This document shows positions 1 to 5,570 of a stretch of 5,570 nucleotides of DNA, in pieces (position 1 is the stretch's first letter; the number at the start of each line of letters is the position of its first letter). The notes under the pieces were generated by a model, which did not search any database, was not told the DNA's origin, and saw nothing but the letters and a program-made list of their open reading frames with translations. The stretch is from a bacterium (GTDB taxonomy: Bacteria; Desulfobacterota; UBA8473). The translations under genes were made by a program, and so were the position numbers. Location of the stretch: assembly GCA_009773075.1 (NCBI GenBank), contig WOUX01000082.1, positions 1 through 5,570 on the forward strand. The letters are read 5' to 3'.

Positions 1-1349
1 GTATGGTACCAGCCGTCTCTTATCTTTTCTGCTGTTGCCTCAGGGTTTTTATAATAACCGGAGAAGATCCCGGGGTTCTTTACAACAATCTCGCCATTAA
101 CGATCTTTACCTCACACCCCTCGATAGGGGTTCCAACGCTGTCGTATTTAAAATCGGTGCTTCTTGGAATTGTTACAAGGCTTGCCTCTGTAGAACCATA
201 GATGTTCTTGAGATTTAAGCCTAAGGCGTGGAAGAATCGTATAATATCAGGGCTTACCGCTGCCCCTGCAGTATAGCCCACCCTGGCCCGTGCAAACCCC
301 ATCCTGTGTCGCAATGACCGGAGTGCGATAAGGTTGGCAAAAAGATACAATCCCCTCCATAAGATATTGGGATTTCCCTTCTTTTCTGCAAAGTCTGTCA
401 TCCTAAGACCAATCTTCATTGCTATATCGAACAGCAGCTTTTTCCACCGTAAGGTATCAGCCATCTTTACCTGTATCTCAGAAACCAGATTTTCCCATAA
501 CCGTGCGCTGTAAAACAGGATTTGGGGTCCAAGGTCTACAATGTCTTCATGGATCGTTCCAGCTTCTTCAGGGAAACTGACACACAGGGCACCATCCAAA
601 CCTGAAGCTATTCCAAGAAACTGCTCTGCTGCCCATGCTGGCGATACATAGGAAAGATACTCATCGGTTTCCTCCCAGGGGTCCACAGATCTGATCCCAC
701 GACCGAAGAAGATGACGCTGTCATGGGTCATCATGGCCGCCTTGGGAAGCCCTGTCGTACCTGAGGTATAACAAAAGCAGGCTATATCACTCCCCTTCCC
801 TTTCCTTATGTTATCTTCAAAGATACCCGGGTGGTCTATCTCGTGCTTCTTGCCCAGTTCTTCCAGGCCTTCAAAACTCAAAAGGATAGGGTCATCATAT
901 GACCACAGCCCTTTAGGGTCCCAGTATATGACCTTTTTAACATTTGGTATCTCATTTTCTTCCTTGAGATTGAGAAGCTTATCGCACTGCTCCTGGTCCT
1001 CTGCAAATACGAAGGCGGCATCTGAATGATTGACATAGTATTTCACCTCGTCATCCATGGAATCAACAAATATCCCTATAGCCGCCCCCCCTGCCGATTG
1101 CACAGCCAGCTCAGCCCAGTAGTACTGAGGGTCATTATCTCCTATTATGCATACCTTGTCTCCCTGTTTCAGGCCAAGGCTGATCAATCCCAGAGAACAC
1201 CATTTTACATGTTCGTAGTATTCCTTCCATGTATATGTAAGCCATAACCCAAAATCCTTCTTGCGCATGGCTACTTTTTTATCACCGTACTTCAAGTAGT
1301 TCCTGAACATCAATTTCGGAAGGGTATCATTGCTCTTATCTATATCCAT
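1..1349 (-). CDS. AMP-forming acyl-CoA ligase (FadD-like), C-terminus cut by window edge
   Basis: An open frame of 449 codons runs from an ATG at 1347-1349 to the left edge without a stop. The product is an ANL-superfamily adenylating enzyme, which uses ATP and CoA to turn a carboxylic acid into its acyl-CoA. The P-loop motif YTSGTTGLPKA is at residues 194-204, followed by MMTH. The A5 motif YGSTE is at 384-388. The region IVVKNPGIFSGYYKNPEAT (422-440) leads into DGWYH, where the TGD ATP-ribose motif would follow just beyond the edge. The C-terminal subdomain with the catalytic lysine is therefore outside the window. The usual P-loop PKG reads PKA here. An AGGAG site lies six bases before the ATG, and livF ends 28 bases upstream, so this is the third gene of the liv operon. 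Overall layout resembles long-chain/FAA1-type ligases of about 600-650 residues. The acid used (fatty, aromatic or other) cannot be told from sequence. Confidence 0.93.
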   Translation of the reverse strand, partial: MDIDKSNDTLPKLMFRNYLKYGDKKVAMRKKDFGLWLTYTWKEYYEHVKWCSLGLISLGLKQGDKVCIIGDNDPQYYWAELAVQSAGGAAIGIFVDSMDDEVKYYVNHSDAAFVFAEDQEQCDKLLNLKEENEIPNVKKVIYWDPKGLWSYDDPILLSFEGLEELGKKHEIDHPGIFEDNIRKGKGSDIACFCYTSGTTGLPKAAMMTHDSVIFFGRGIRSVDPWEETDEYLSYVSPAWAAEQFLGIASGLDGALCVSFPEEAGTIHEDIVDLGPQILFYSARLWENLVSEIQVKMADTLRWKKLLFDIAMKIGLRMTDFAEKKGNPNILWRGLYLFANLIALRSLRHRMGFARARVGYTAGAAVSPDIIRFFHALGLNLKNIYGSTEASLVTIPRSTDFKYDSVGTPIEGCEVKIVNGEIVVKNPGIFSGYYKNPEATAEKIRDGWYH

Positions 1350-1377
1350 GCCTTTCTCCTTCGACAAAAGAATCTAT

Positions 1378-2175
1378 TTAACCAAGCCACCTCTTTCTCC
1401 TCTTGTAGTGCTTTATGGTCTTGTAACTCTTCTTCTCCCCAACCTCAGTGAGTCCCATATAGAACTCCTTGATGTCCTCATTCTCCAGCAGCTTGGGACC
1501 GGTATCATCCAATACTACCCGCCCGTTTTCCATTACATAGCCATAATCTGCAATCTGGAGGGCTGCTCTGGCATTCTGTTCCACAACCAGAAGGGATATC
1601 TTCTCCTCCTTGTTCAGTCGTTCTATGATATTGTATATTTCTTTAACCAGCATGGGAGCCAATCCCAAAGAGGTTTCATCCAGCAGCATCAGCTTAGGAC
1701 GAGACATGAGCCCTCTGCCGACCACGAGCTGTTGCTGCTCACCACCTGAAAGATAGCCTGCTGTTTGATTACGGACATCCTTCAACCTCGGAAAGAATTC
1801 ATATATCTTGTCTATATCCTTCTTTAACTCCCCCCGGGTGGGGTTTCTCCCTATAGCACCGGCTATCAGATTCTCCTCTGCCGTTAGTTGTTCCAGAGTC
1901 CGTCTTCCTTCCATTATTTGAACGATCCCCATATCCACTATGGCTTTGGTTCTCAGTCCATCAATCCTTACACCATTGTACTCGATGGAGCCATCGGTAA
2001 CCTTCCCCTCCTCGGGATACAGCATACCTGATATAGCCTTGAGGGTGGTGCTTTTGCCTGCCCCATTGGCGCCTAATAATGAAACGATCTGTCCTTCAGG
2101 CACCTCTATGGTAACCCCCCTCAGTACCAGAATGACATTTTGATATTTTACTTCGATGTTGTTTAATACAAGCAT
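1378..2175 (-). CDS. livF: LivF-type ABC transporter ATP-binding protein
   Basis: The 265-residue product is one of the two cytoplasmic ATPases of a branched-chain amino-acid-type (HAAT) importer, where it would pair with LivG. Visible motifs are Walker A GANGAGKST (35-43), the Q-loop glutamine at about 86, the EGRRTL stretch (89-94) typical of LivF, the signature LSGGEQQ (142-148), and Walker B LMLLDE (162-167) followed by SLGLAP (169-174). The switch position reads VVEQNA (197-202), with Gln in place of His; this is normal for LivF and separates it from LivG. The residue after the Walker B glutamate is Thr168, usually Pro. Residues 248-265 form a very basic tail (KKSYKTIKHYKRRKRWLG) beyond the usual end of LivF. 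A GGAGG site lies seven bases before the ATG, and the gene starts 16 bases after livG stops. The cargo may not be an amino acid, given the acyl-CoA ligase that follows. Confidence 0.93.
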   Translation of the reverse strand: MLVLNNIEVKYQNVILVLRGVTIEVPEGQIVSLLGANGAGKSTTLKAISGMLYPEEGKVTDGSIEYNGVRIDGLRTKAIVDMGIVQIMEGRRTLEQLTAEENLIAGAIGRNPTRGELKKDIDKIYEFFPRLKDVRNQTAGYLSGGEQQQLVVGRGLMSRPKLMLLDETSLGLAPMLVKEIYNIIERLNKEEKISLLVVEQNARAALQIADYGYVMENGRVVLDDTGPKLLENEDIKEFYMGLTEVGEKKSYKTIKHYKRRKRWLG

Positions 2176-2191
2176 CTATATACCTCCGTTA

Positions 2192-2992
2192 CTAGTACTC
2201 TTCCTCTCCCAGATATGCCTTGATAACCGCTTGATTATTCTTGATTTCATCAGGGGTACCTTCGGCAATCTTCTTTCCCCAGTCCAGGGCTACAACCCTC
2301 TCAGCAATGCCCATTACCACATCCATCTCATGTTCCACAAGGACGATAGCCGGTGATTCCTTGATGACGGTCTCCCATTTGGCTTCTCTGATATCGAGCA
2401 CATATCTCGCCATGTCTTCCTTCTCCTCCATATTCATCCCGGCCATAGGTTCATCGAGGAGGAGTACCTTAGGCTCCATGGCCAGTGCTCGCCCCAGTTC
2501 CACCCTTTTTCTTACCCCATAGGGGAGCACACCTACATGCTGGTGCCTATAAGGCTCCAATTCCAGGAAGTCCATAATATACTCTACCTGTCTTCTATGT
2601 TCGACCTCGGTCTTTAGTGCCGGACCGAAGTACAAAAACCCGGACAGAAAGCTCTGCTTCATCATGATATGCCTGCCTGAAAGGATATTATCTACAGTGG
2701 AAAGCCCTCTATAGAGGGCAAGATTCTGAAATGTCCTTGCGACCCCCATGGCAGCGATCTTACTGGGCTTAATATTATTAATCCTCTTTCCCTTAAGATA
2801 GATATTCCCCCTTTGAGGACGATAAAACCCGGATATAGAGTTAAGAATGGATGTCTTTCCAGAGCCATTGGGACCAATAAGTGCCAATATCTCATCCTTC
2901 TTAATATCTATATTCACTCCTGCCAGTGCCTGGACCCCTCCAAATGATAAATAAATGTCTTCTAGTCTTAAAATAACTCTATTTTCTTGCAT
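2192..2992 (-). CDS. livG: LivG-type ABC transporter ATP-binding protein
   Basis: The 266-residue product is the second ATPase of the HAAT-type importer. It shows Walker A GPNGSGKTS (40-48), Q-loop FQN (Gln89), the LivG-style signature LPYGVRKRVELGRAL (156-170), Walker B VLLLDEP (176-182) and switch histidine His221 in LVEHEMDVVMGIAERV. The insert around residues 107-135 and the C-terminal AYLGEE ending are family traits, and the length is normal. The ATG at 2990-2992 has an AGGTG site eight bases upstream and directly precedes the first beta strand, so the start is well supported. It is the first gene of the livG-livF-ligase run and is preceded by about 500 non-coding bases. No LivH, LivM or binding protein lies upstream; if present, they should be beyond the left edge or elsewhere in the genome. 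Confidence 0.94.
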   Translation of the reverse strand: MQENRVILRLEDIYLSFGGVQALAGVNIDIKKDEILALIGPNGSGKTSILNSISGFYRPQRGNIYLKGKRINNIKPSKIAAMGVARTFQNLALYRGLSTVDNILSGRHIMMKQSFLSGFLYFGPALKTEVEHRRQVEYIMDFLELEPYRHQHVGVLPYGVRKRVELGRALAMEPKVLLLDEPMAGMNMEEKEDMARYVLDIREAKWETVIKESPAIVLVEHEMDVVMGIAERVVALDWGKKIAEGTPDEIKNNQAVIKAYLGEEEY

Positions 2993-3022
2993 AGCTATTA
3001 CACCTGACTTTTATGTTTGATT

Positions 3023-3046
3023 TTTCTCCCAACTAACTGGGAGAAA
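3023..3046. repeat. Small inverted repeat in the livG leader
   Basis: Arms TTTCTCCC (3023-3030) and GGGAGAAA (3039-3046) are perfect 8-bp complements around an 8-base loop, ending about 30 bases before the livG ATG. On the minus strand the stem is followed by A-rich sequence, not a T-tract, so it does not look like an intrinsic terminator. It could be an operator or an mRNA leader hairpin; both are inference. Confidence 0.5.
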
Positions 3047-3055
3047 GTGGTCCAT

Positions 3056-3122
3056 GATTCGAGGGTTCAAGGATTCAAGTGTTTGTAATTTTTAAGCATT
3101 TCACTCGAATCCTTGAATCCTT
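3056..3122. repeat. Long inverted repeat built from 8-base GATTCRAG-like units
   Basis: The left arm (3061-3081) and right arm (3102-3122) can pair over about 20 positions, with one mismatch (A3077/C3106) and G-T pairs, around a 20-base A/T-rich loop. The left side is three tandem 8-base units, GATTCGAG, GGTTCAAG and GATTCAAG (3056-3079). On the opposite strand the right arm reads as GATTCAAG then GATTCGAG. Such a structure fits a dispersed intergenic palindrome of the REP or MITE-derived kind. It has no T-tract on either side, so a terminator is less likely. Whether it recurs in the genome cannot be seen from this window. Confidence 0.65.
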
Positions 3123-3345
3123 ATCATCGATCAACTAATTTGGAGATGATCCTTATGTTTTTGTGACTTAATTGAAACTAAAAACGTTTCTTGAGGCAGG
3201 GGATTGAGATTTAGCATGAATAGGCGCTATAGAATCAAAACAGATTTCACATAGGAAACATCAGCCGCAAATCAGATAGCAAAAACCCCTATTTATTTCG
3301 AAACTATACAATTAAAAAAATGAATGAAGGCTCACTCAAAATGAG

Positions 3346-3357
3346 CGATTGCAATCG
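3346..3357. promoter_or_regulatory. Perfect 12-bp palindrome, possible operator
   Basis: CGATTGCAATCG reads identically on both strands. It lies within about 15 bases downstream of the transcription start expected from the promoter-like pair at 3368-3395, a position where a dimeric repressor would block transcription. The binding protein is unknown and the regulatory role is inference. Confidence 0.35.
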
Positions 3358-3367
3358 AAATTCAGTT

Positions 3368-3395
3368 TTTATCACGGCAGTATTTATTCTGTCAA
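3368..3395 (-). promoter_or_regulatory. Candidate sigma70 promoter for the livG-livF-ligase operon
   Basis: On the minus strand a perfect -35 box TTGACA (3390-3395) is followed after 16 bases by GATAAA (3368-3373), which matches four of six -10 positions. Transcription would start near 3361, giving a leader of about 370 bases before livG. A perfect TATAAT lies a little upstream at 3416-3421, but without a matching -35 box. In A/T-rich DNA such matches arise by chance, so confidence is modest. Confidence 0.4.
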
Positions 3396-3496
3396 GAAAA
3401 AAAATGATCATATACATTATACATTCTTGTATTCAATTTAATTAACAAGCCCTATCAGGCAACAGTGATCTAACCATTTTTACCGCTTTAAATCTT

Positions 3497-4582
3497 TTAT
3501 CCAAGGCTACCGGCTTCTTTACCTCTCATGGTCTTTCTAAAAAACTCACTTTCAACAGTTAATCTGTCTATGCTATCCTTTCTTATAATTTCTACTTTTG
3601 GAAGAGACTCTGGATAGATATGTAAAAGCTGGTCGATTAACATTCTGTCTAGACTATGTCTTTTAATGGAGTCAATAGACCAGTCACCTGCAAGTTCCAT
3701 AACCATCTCCTTTCCCCACATGGAAAAGATGTCTGCTATAATTGATATAACAATAGTATGGCCCGATATACAGGCAATTTCTGCTTTATTTACAGCATAC
3801 CTGTTACCATTAAAAGAGACTGCCACCCCGCCGTTCCTTTTAACCAGATCCAACGCCTGGGCATCCGTAATACTATCTCCTATATACATCACATCCTGGA
3901 GATCGTTTCCTGTCGCTTTGAGGCTATCTAGTATTGCGTTAGCCTTTTCAATACCACCAACAGGATTTATCTCCTTTAACATCTCTCCAGATTCCATCGA
4001 TAAGATATCTTCCCAGAAGAATCCATCCAGTCTTTTTACTGCTTCTTTCACATTATCCGGGAGATCATAGAAACCCCCAACATTCGCAGGAAACTCCAAT
4101 TCAGGCAATGAATCTATCTCTTCACGGATATCTTTCAGCCTCTCAATTTCATCTAAGTCTATCATGTACTTATCTAAATCGAGTTTGGTGCAATAGATAT
4201 GTCTTTTATCAAAACCTATGTAATCGCAAAGGGCATTTAAATAAGGCTCATAACTCGTACTGATTATGAAAGATGGCATCCTGCTGCCAATATATTTCAA
4301 TGTAGCGTCTGCCCCTGGGACAATGATTATATTGTTGGCACTATATTCCGTAATGGTCTTATTGGAAGCCCCATATGCCTTCAGAAAGGGCAAAATCAAC
4401 TTAAGGGTGTCTCCAGCTTTATACCCTGGTGGTTTCACCATATCTGCAAGAATATCATCGTATTTGCTTATCTTGGCAAAGAAACGATCTCCATTGGGTA
4501 TAAAATGTTTCGTCAATTCATAAGCATTATCATTTAACGATATGGGGCCTTCGCAGTCTGTGTTGAATTGTTTTGATCGCAT
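3497..4582 (-). CDS. HAD-superfamily hydrolase-like protein, EhaR/COG4030-like
   Basis: I take the ATG at 4580-4582 as the start (361 residues), because it forms a TAATG overlap with the preceding stop and has GAGG seven bases upstream. A TTG two codons earlier would have GAGG only one base away. The N-terminal DCEGPISLNDNAYEL (residues 9-23), then HFIPNGDRFF and GYKAGDTLKLILPFLKAYG, recalls the archaeal HAD family COG4030. That family includes EhaR, encoded with the methanogen Eha energy-converting hydrogenase. HAD elements are visible: motif I Asp9, motif II Ser/Thr in FIISTS (105-110), a candidate motif III lysine in GGIEKANAIL (Lys213), and motif IV GDSITD (235-240). These suggest a Mg-dependent phosphatase with a large helical insert (about 115-200). 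No signal peptide or membrane segment is seen, so it is probably cytoplasmic. The substrate is unknown. HAD fold membership is firm; the EhaR link is from memory of the family's N-terminal motif. Confidence 0.85.
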   Translation of the reverse strand: MRSKQFNTDCEGPISLNDNAYELTKHFIPNGDRFFAKISKYDDILADMVKPPGYKAGDTLKLILPFLKAYGASNKTITEYSANNIIIVPGADATLKYIGSRMPSFIISTSYEPYLNALCDYIGFDKRHIYCTKLDLDKYMIDLDEIERLKDIREEIDSLPELEFPANVGGFYDLPDNVKEAVKRLDGFFWEDILSMESGEMLKEINPVGGIEKANAILDSLKATGNDLQDVMYIGDSITDAQALDLVKRNGGVAVSFNGNRYAVNKAEIACISGHTIVISIIADIFSMWGKEMVMELAGDWSIDSIKRHSLDRMLIDQLLHIYPESLPKVEIIRKDSIDRLTVESEFFRKTMRGKEAGSLG

Positions 4583-5403
4583 TAGCAAGCCTCTATCTCC
4601 TCATTCAAACATAACCCATCTTTTATTGCCTCGTTACCCATAAATAATCTTTTATTCTCAAACCTTATCCTACCCTCTGCAAACGCCTTGATTGTTTTGA
4701 TTAAAAGGGGCTGTTCCCTTATAAATCCGTGCCTTCTGATTTCCATAAAAAGTTCATTTCTTTCACCATCCTCTTTCATAATCTGGGCAAGGCTTTTGTC
4801 CTTTAGCCTTCTGTTTAAGTTGTTCCAAAGCTTATTGAATACAGAGCGTTTGATAGGAAAGGTACAGTATGTGACTGGAGGGCCTTTATCCAGTTCACTT
4901 GTGACTAGGTGTATCATAACACCAGTTGTATCTGCCCTTGAATCTATCAGTTTCCATATTACTTCTTGCCATGTGCCGGAGGGACCGCCAGGTGCTGCTG
5001 GATGAAGGTTTATCATATCCAATTTCTCACACATCTTACTACTGACTACCAACATATAACCCGCCAGAATATTTAAGTCGGTTGTATATTTAGCCAGCCT
5101 TTTTATAATCTCATTATCATACTTTCTCCTCCACTTCTCCAGAACAACGGGATTGGTTATTCCCATCCTTCTCATATCGGGGTTAAAGTCCTTCGAAGAG
5201 TAACAAATTAAATCAATATCGTAATCTTTCACCATCTTCAAAAATCGATCGCTCTCTTCACTTTCTCCTAATGTCCTGTTGCAAAATACAAAAGATAGGC
5301 TGGCCTTTATTTCGCCTACCTTCATACTATTATAGATTGTTCCTAATAGGTCTCTTGCAGCCTTATCACGGCCAGTAGAGAACCATCCAATTTTAAAGAC
5401 CAT
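4582..5403 (-). CDS. PurN-like formyltransferase of unknown substrate
   Basis: The 273-residue product has the formyltransferase fold used for 10-formyltetrahydrofolate-dependent transfer. It starts MVFKIGWFSTGRDKAARDLL, a first beta strand and nucleotide-type loop. LAGYM (113-117) matches the folate-binding loop, INLHPAAPGG (131-140) carries the catalytic Asn132 and His134, and TGVMIHLVTSELDKGPPV (160-177) carries Asp172. These correspond to the Asn-His-Asp triad of E. coli PurN. The loop that in PurN holds glycinamide-ribonucleotide phosphate (SGxGSNL) is replaced by STGRDKAARDLL, and there are roughly 75 extra C-terminal residues compared with typical PurN of about 200. It is therefore probably not the purine-pathway enzyme. 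An in-frame TAA lies two codons before the ATG and the next Met is residue 27, inside the domain, so the start is secure. No Shine-Dalgarno sequence is seen. Its stop overlaps the HAD gene start by one base. Confidence 0.87.
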   Translation of the reverse strand: MVFKIGWFSTGRDKAARDLLGTIYNSMKVGEIKASLSFVFCNRTLGESEESDRFLKMVKDYDIDLICYSSKDFNPDMRRMGITNPVVLEKWRRKYDNEIIKRLAKYTTDLNILAGYMLVVSSKMCEKLDMINLHPAAPGGPSGTWQEVIWKLIDSRADTTGVMIHLVTSELDKGPPVTYCTFPIKRSVFNKLWNNLNRRLKDKSLAQIMKEDGERNELFMEIRRHGFIREQPLLIKTIKAFAEGRIRFENKRLFMGNEAIKDGLCLNEEIEAC

Positions 5404-5412
5404 AATTTATAT

Positions 5413-5441
5413 TCTATATAGGAAGCTGGAAGAAAAGTCAA
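5413..5441 (-). promoter_or_regulatory. Candidate promoter giving a nearly leaderless formyltransferase mRNA
   Basis: On the minus strand TTGACT (5436-5441) is followed after exactly 17 bases by TATAGA (5413-5418). That is five of six and four of six matches to the sigma70 boxes with ideal spacing. The -10 box ends nine bases before the ATG, so transcription would begin within a few bases of the start codon. This fits the absence of a ribosome binding site. The -35 box overlaps the stop codon of the gene fragment upstream. Confidence 0.5.
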
Positions 5442-5570
5442 TATGTTGAAGATATTAGTGTTTTCAATAAATAGGGATACGGAATAACATCGTACCCCCC
5501 TTTAGATTTTTGATCAAGTTTTTTTATGAACAGTTCATCCAGGAAGACAGGTGGTAATGCGACAACATTC
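5438..5570 (-). CDS. 3' end of an unrecognised gene, cut by the right edge
   Basis: From the right edge a minus-strand frame is open for 43 codons (5569 down to 5441) and ends in TGA at 5438-5440. It reads NVVALPPVFLDELF, then IKKLDQKSKGGYDVIPYPYL and a short tail ending in SSTY. The other minus-strand frames and the plus strand are interrupted here. The composition looks protein-like: hydrophobic and charged residues alternate, and codon use is A/T-rich like the neighbours. The stop lies 34 bases before the formyltransferase ATG, so it may belong to the same transcription unit. I do not recognise the family, and 43 codons is short enough that a chance open frame remains possible. Confidence 0.5.
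   Translation of the reverse strand, partial: NVVALPPVFLDELFIKKLDQKSKGGYDVIPYPYLLKTLISSTY

Larger units (their letters stand above)
2993..3496. other. Non-coding spacer between the HAD gene and livG
   Basis: This stretch of about 500 bases separates the two minus-strand operons. All frames are broken by frequent stops. It is A/T-rich toward the HAD gene. I see a promoter-like pair, a 12-bp palindrome, a large inverted repeat and a small inverted repeat, listed separately. I see no tRNA, no CRISPR-like spacing, no recognisable riboswitch and no strong terminator after the HAD gene, so read-through into livG cannot be excluded. Confidence 0.75.

Noticed and set aside
1330..1749. 139-codon plus-strand open frame
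   Set aside because: It lies antisense to livF and the start of the ligase gene, both of which show full family motifs on the minus strand. Its translation shows no recognisable domain.
3397..3415. T-tract on the minus strand (eight Ts) preceded by ATGATCAT, as an intrinsic terminator
   Set aside because: The short palindrome cannot form a hairpin with an adequate loop and has no G/C-rich stem.
3416..3421. Perfect TATAAT on the minus strand as the main livG promoter
   Set aside because: No acceptable -35 box lies 16-18 bases upstream. It is mentioned only as an alternative to the pair at 3368-3395.
3320..3445. 41-codon plus-strand open frame in the spacer, with a hydrophobic second half
   Set aside because: No ribosome binding site precedes the ATG, it crosses the palindrome and promoter-like motifs, and its hydrophobic character is expected from A/T-rich sequence. 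A small membrane peptide is possible but unsupported.
3449..3460. GCCTGATAGGGC on the minus strand as a terminator for the HAD gene
   Set aside because: The stem is only four pairs including one G-T pair, and the sequence after it is not a T-tract, so it is too weak to call.
3666..4070. 134-codon plus-strand open frame
   Set aside because: It is antisense to the HAD gene, whose motif IV and other conserved stretches lie on the minus strand here. No motif supports the plus-strand reading.

Overview
All convincing genes in this window lie on the minus strand, so transcription runs from high to low coordinates. The gene set is a pair of LivG/LivF-type ABC ATPases followed by a FadD-like acyl-CoA ligase, plus a PurN-like formyltransferase paired with an EhaR-like HAD protein. 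This set, the moderate-to-low GC content and a spacer carrying a palindromic repeat suggest an anaerobic bacterium of the Desulfobacterota ('deltaproteobacteria') or a relative. That placement is inference from gene content; no rRNA or marker gene is present.

Right part (about 3497-5570). The window opens with the probable last 43 codons of an unrecognised gene, whose stop lies at 5438-5440. A sigma70-like promoter (5413-5441) overlaps that stop codon. It would start transcription almost at the ATG of the formyltransferase gene (4582-5403), which has no visible Shine-Dalgarno sequence. That gene is joined by a TAATG one-base overlap to a HAD-superfamily gene (3497-4582) resembling the archaeal COG4030/EhaR family. 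Tight coupling suggests the two act in one pathway. The formyltransferase keeps the Asn/His/Asp catalytic set but not the usual glycinamide-ribonucleotide phosphate loop, so its substrate is probably something other than a purine precursor. This is the least understood part of the window.

Middle part (2993-3496). This roughly 500-base spacer has no convincing gene. It holds a candidate promoter for the left operon (3368-3395), a perfect 12-bp palindrome just downstream of it, a long imperfect inverted repeat built from 8-base units (3056-3122), and a smaller 8-bp inverted repeat close to the livG start. The left operon may therefore have a long structured leader.

Left part (1-2992). livG (2192-2992), livF (1378-2175) and an acyl-CoA ligase gene (1-1349, cut by the left edge) form a compact operon with gaps of 16 and 28 bases and clear ribosome binding sites. 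LivG and LivF would be the two ATPases of a branched-chain amino-acid-type (HAAT) importer. Their permeases and binding protein are not in the window. The co-transcribed ligase suggests that the imported substrate is a carboxylic acid activated to its CoA thioester after uptake, rather than simply an amino acid.
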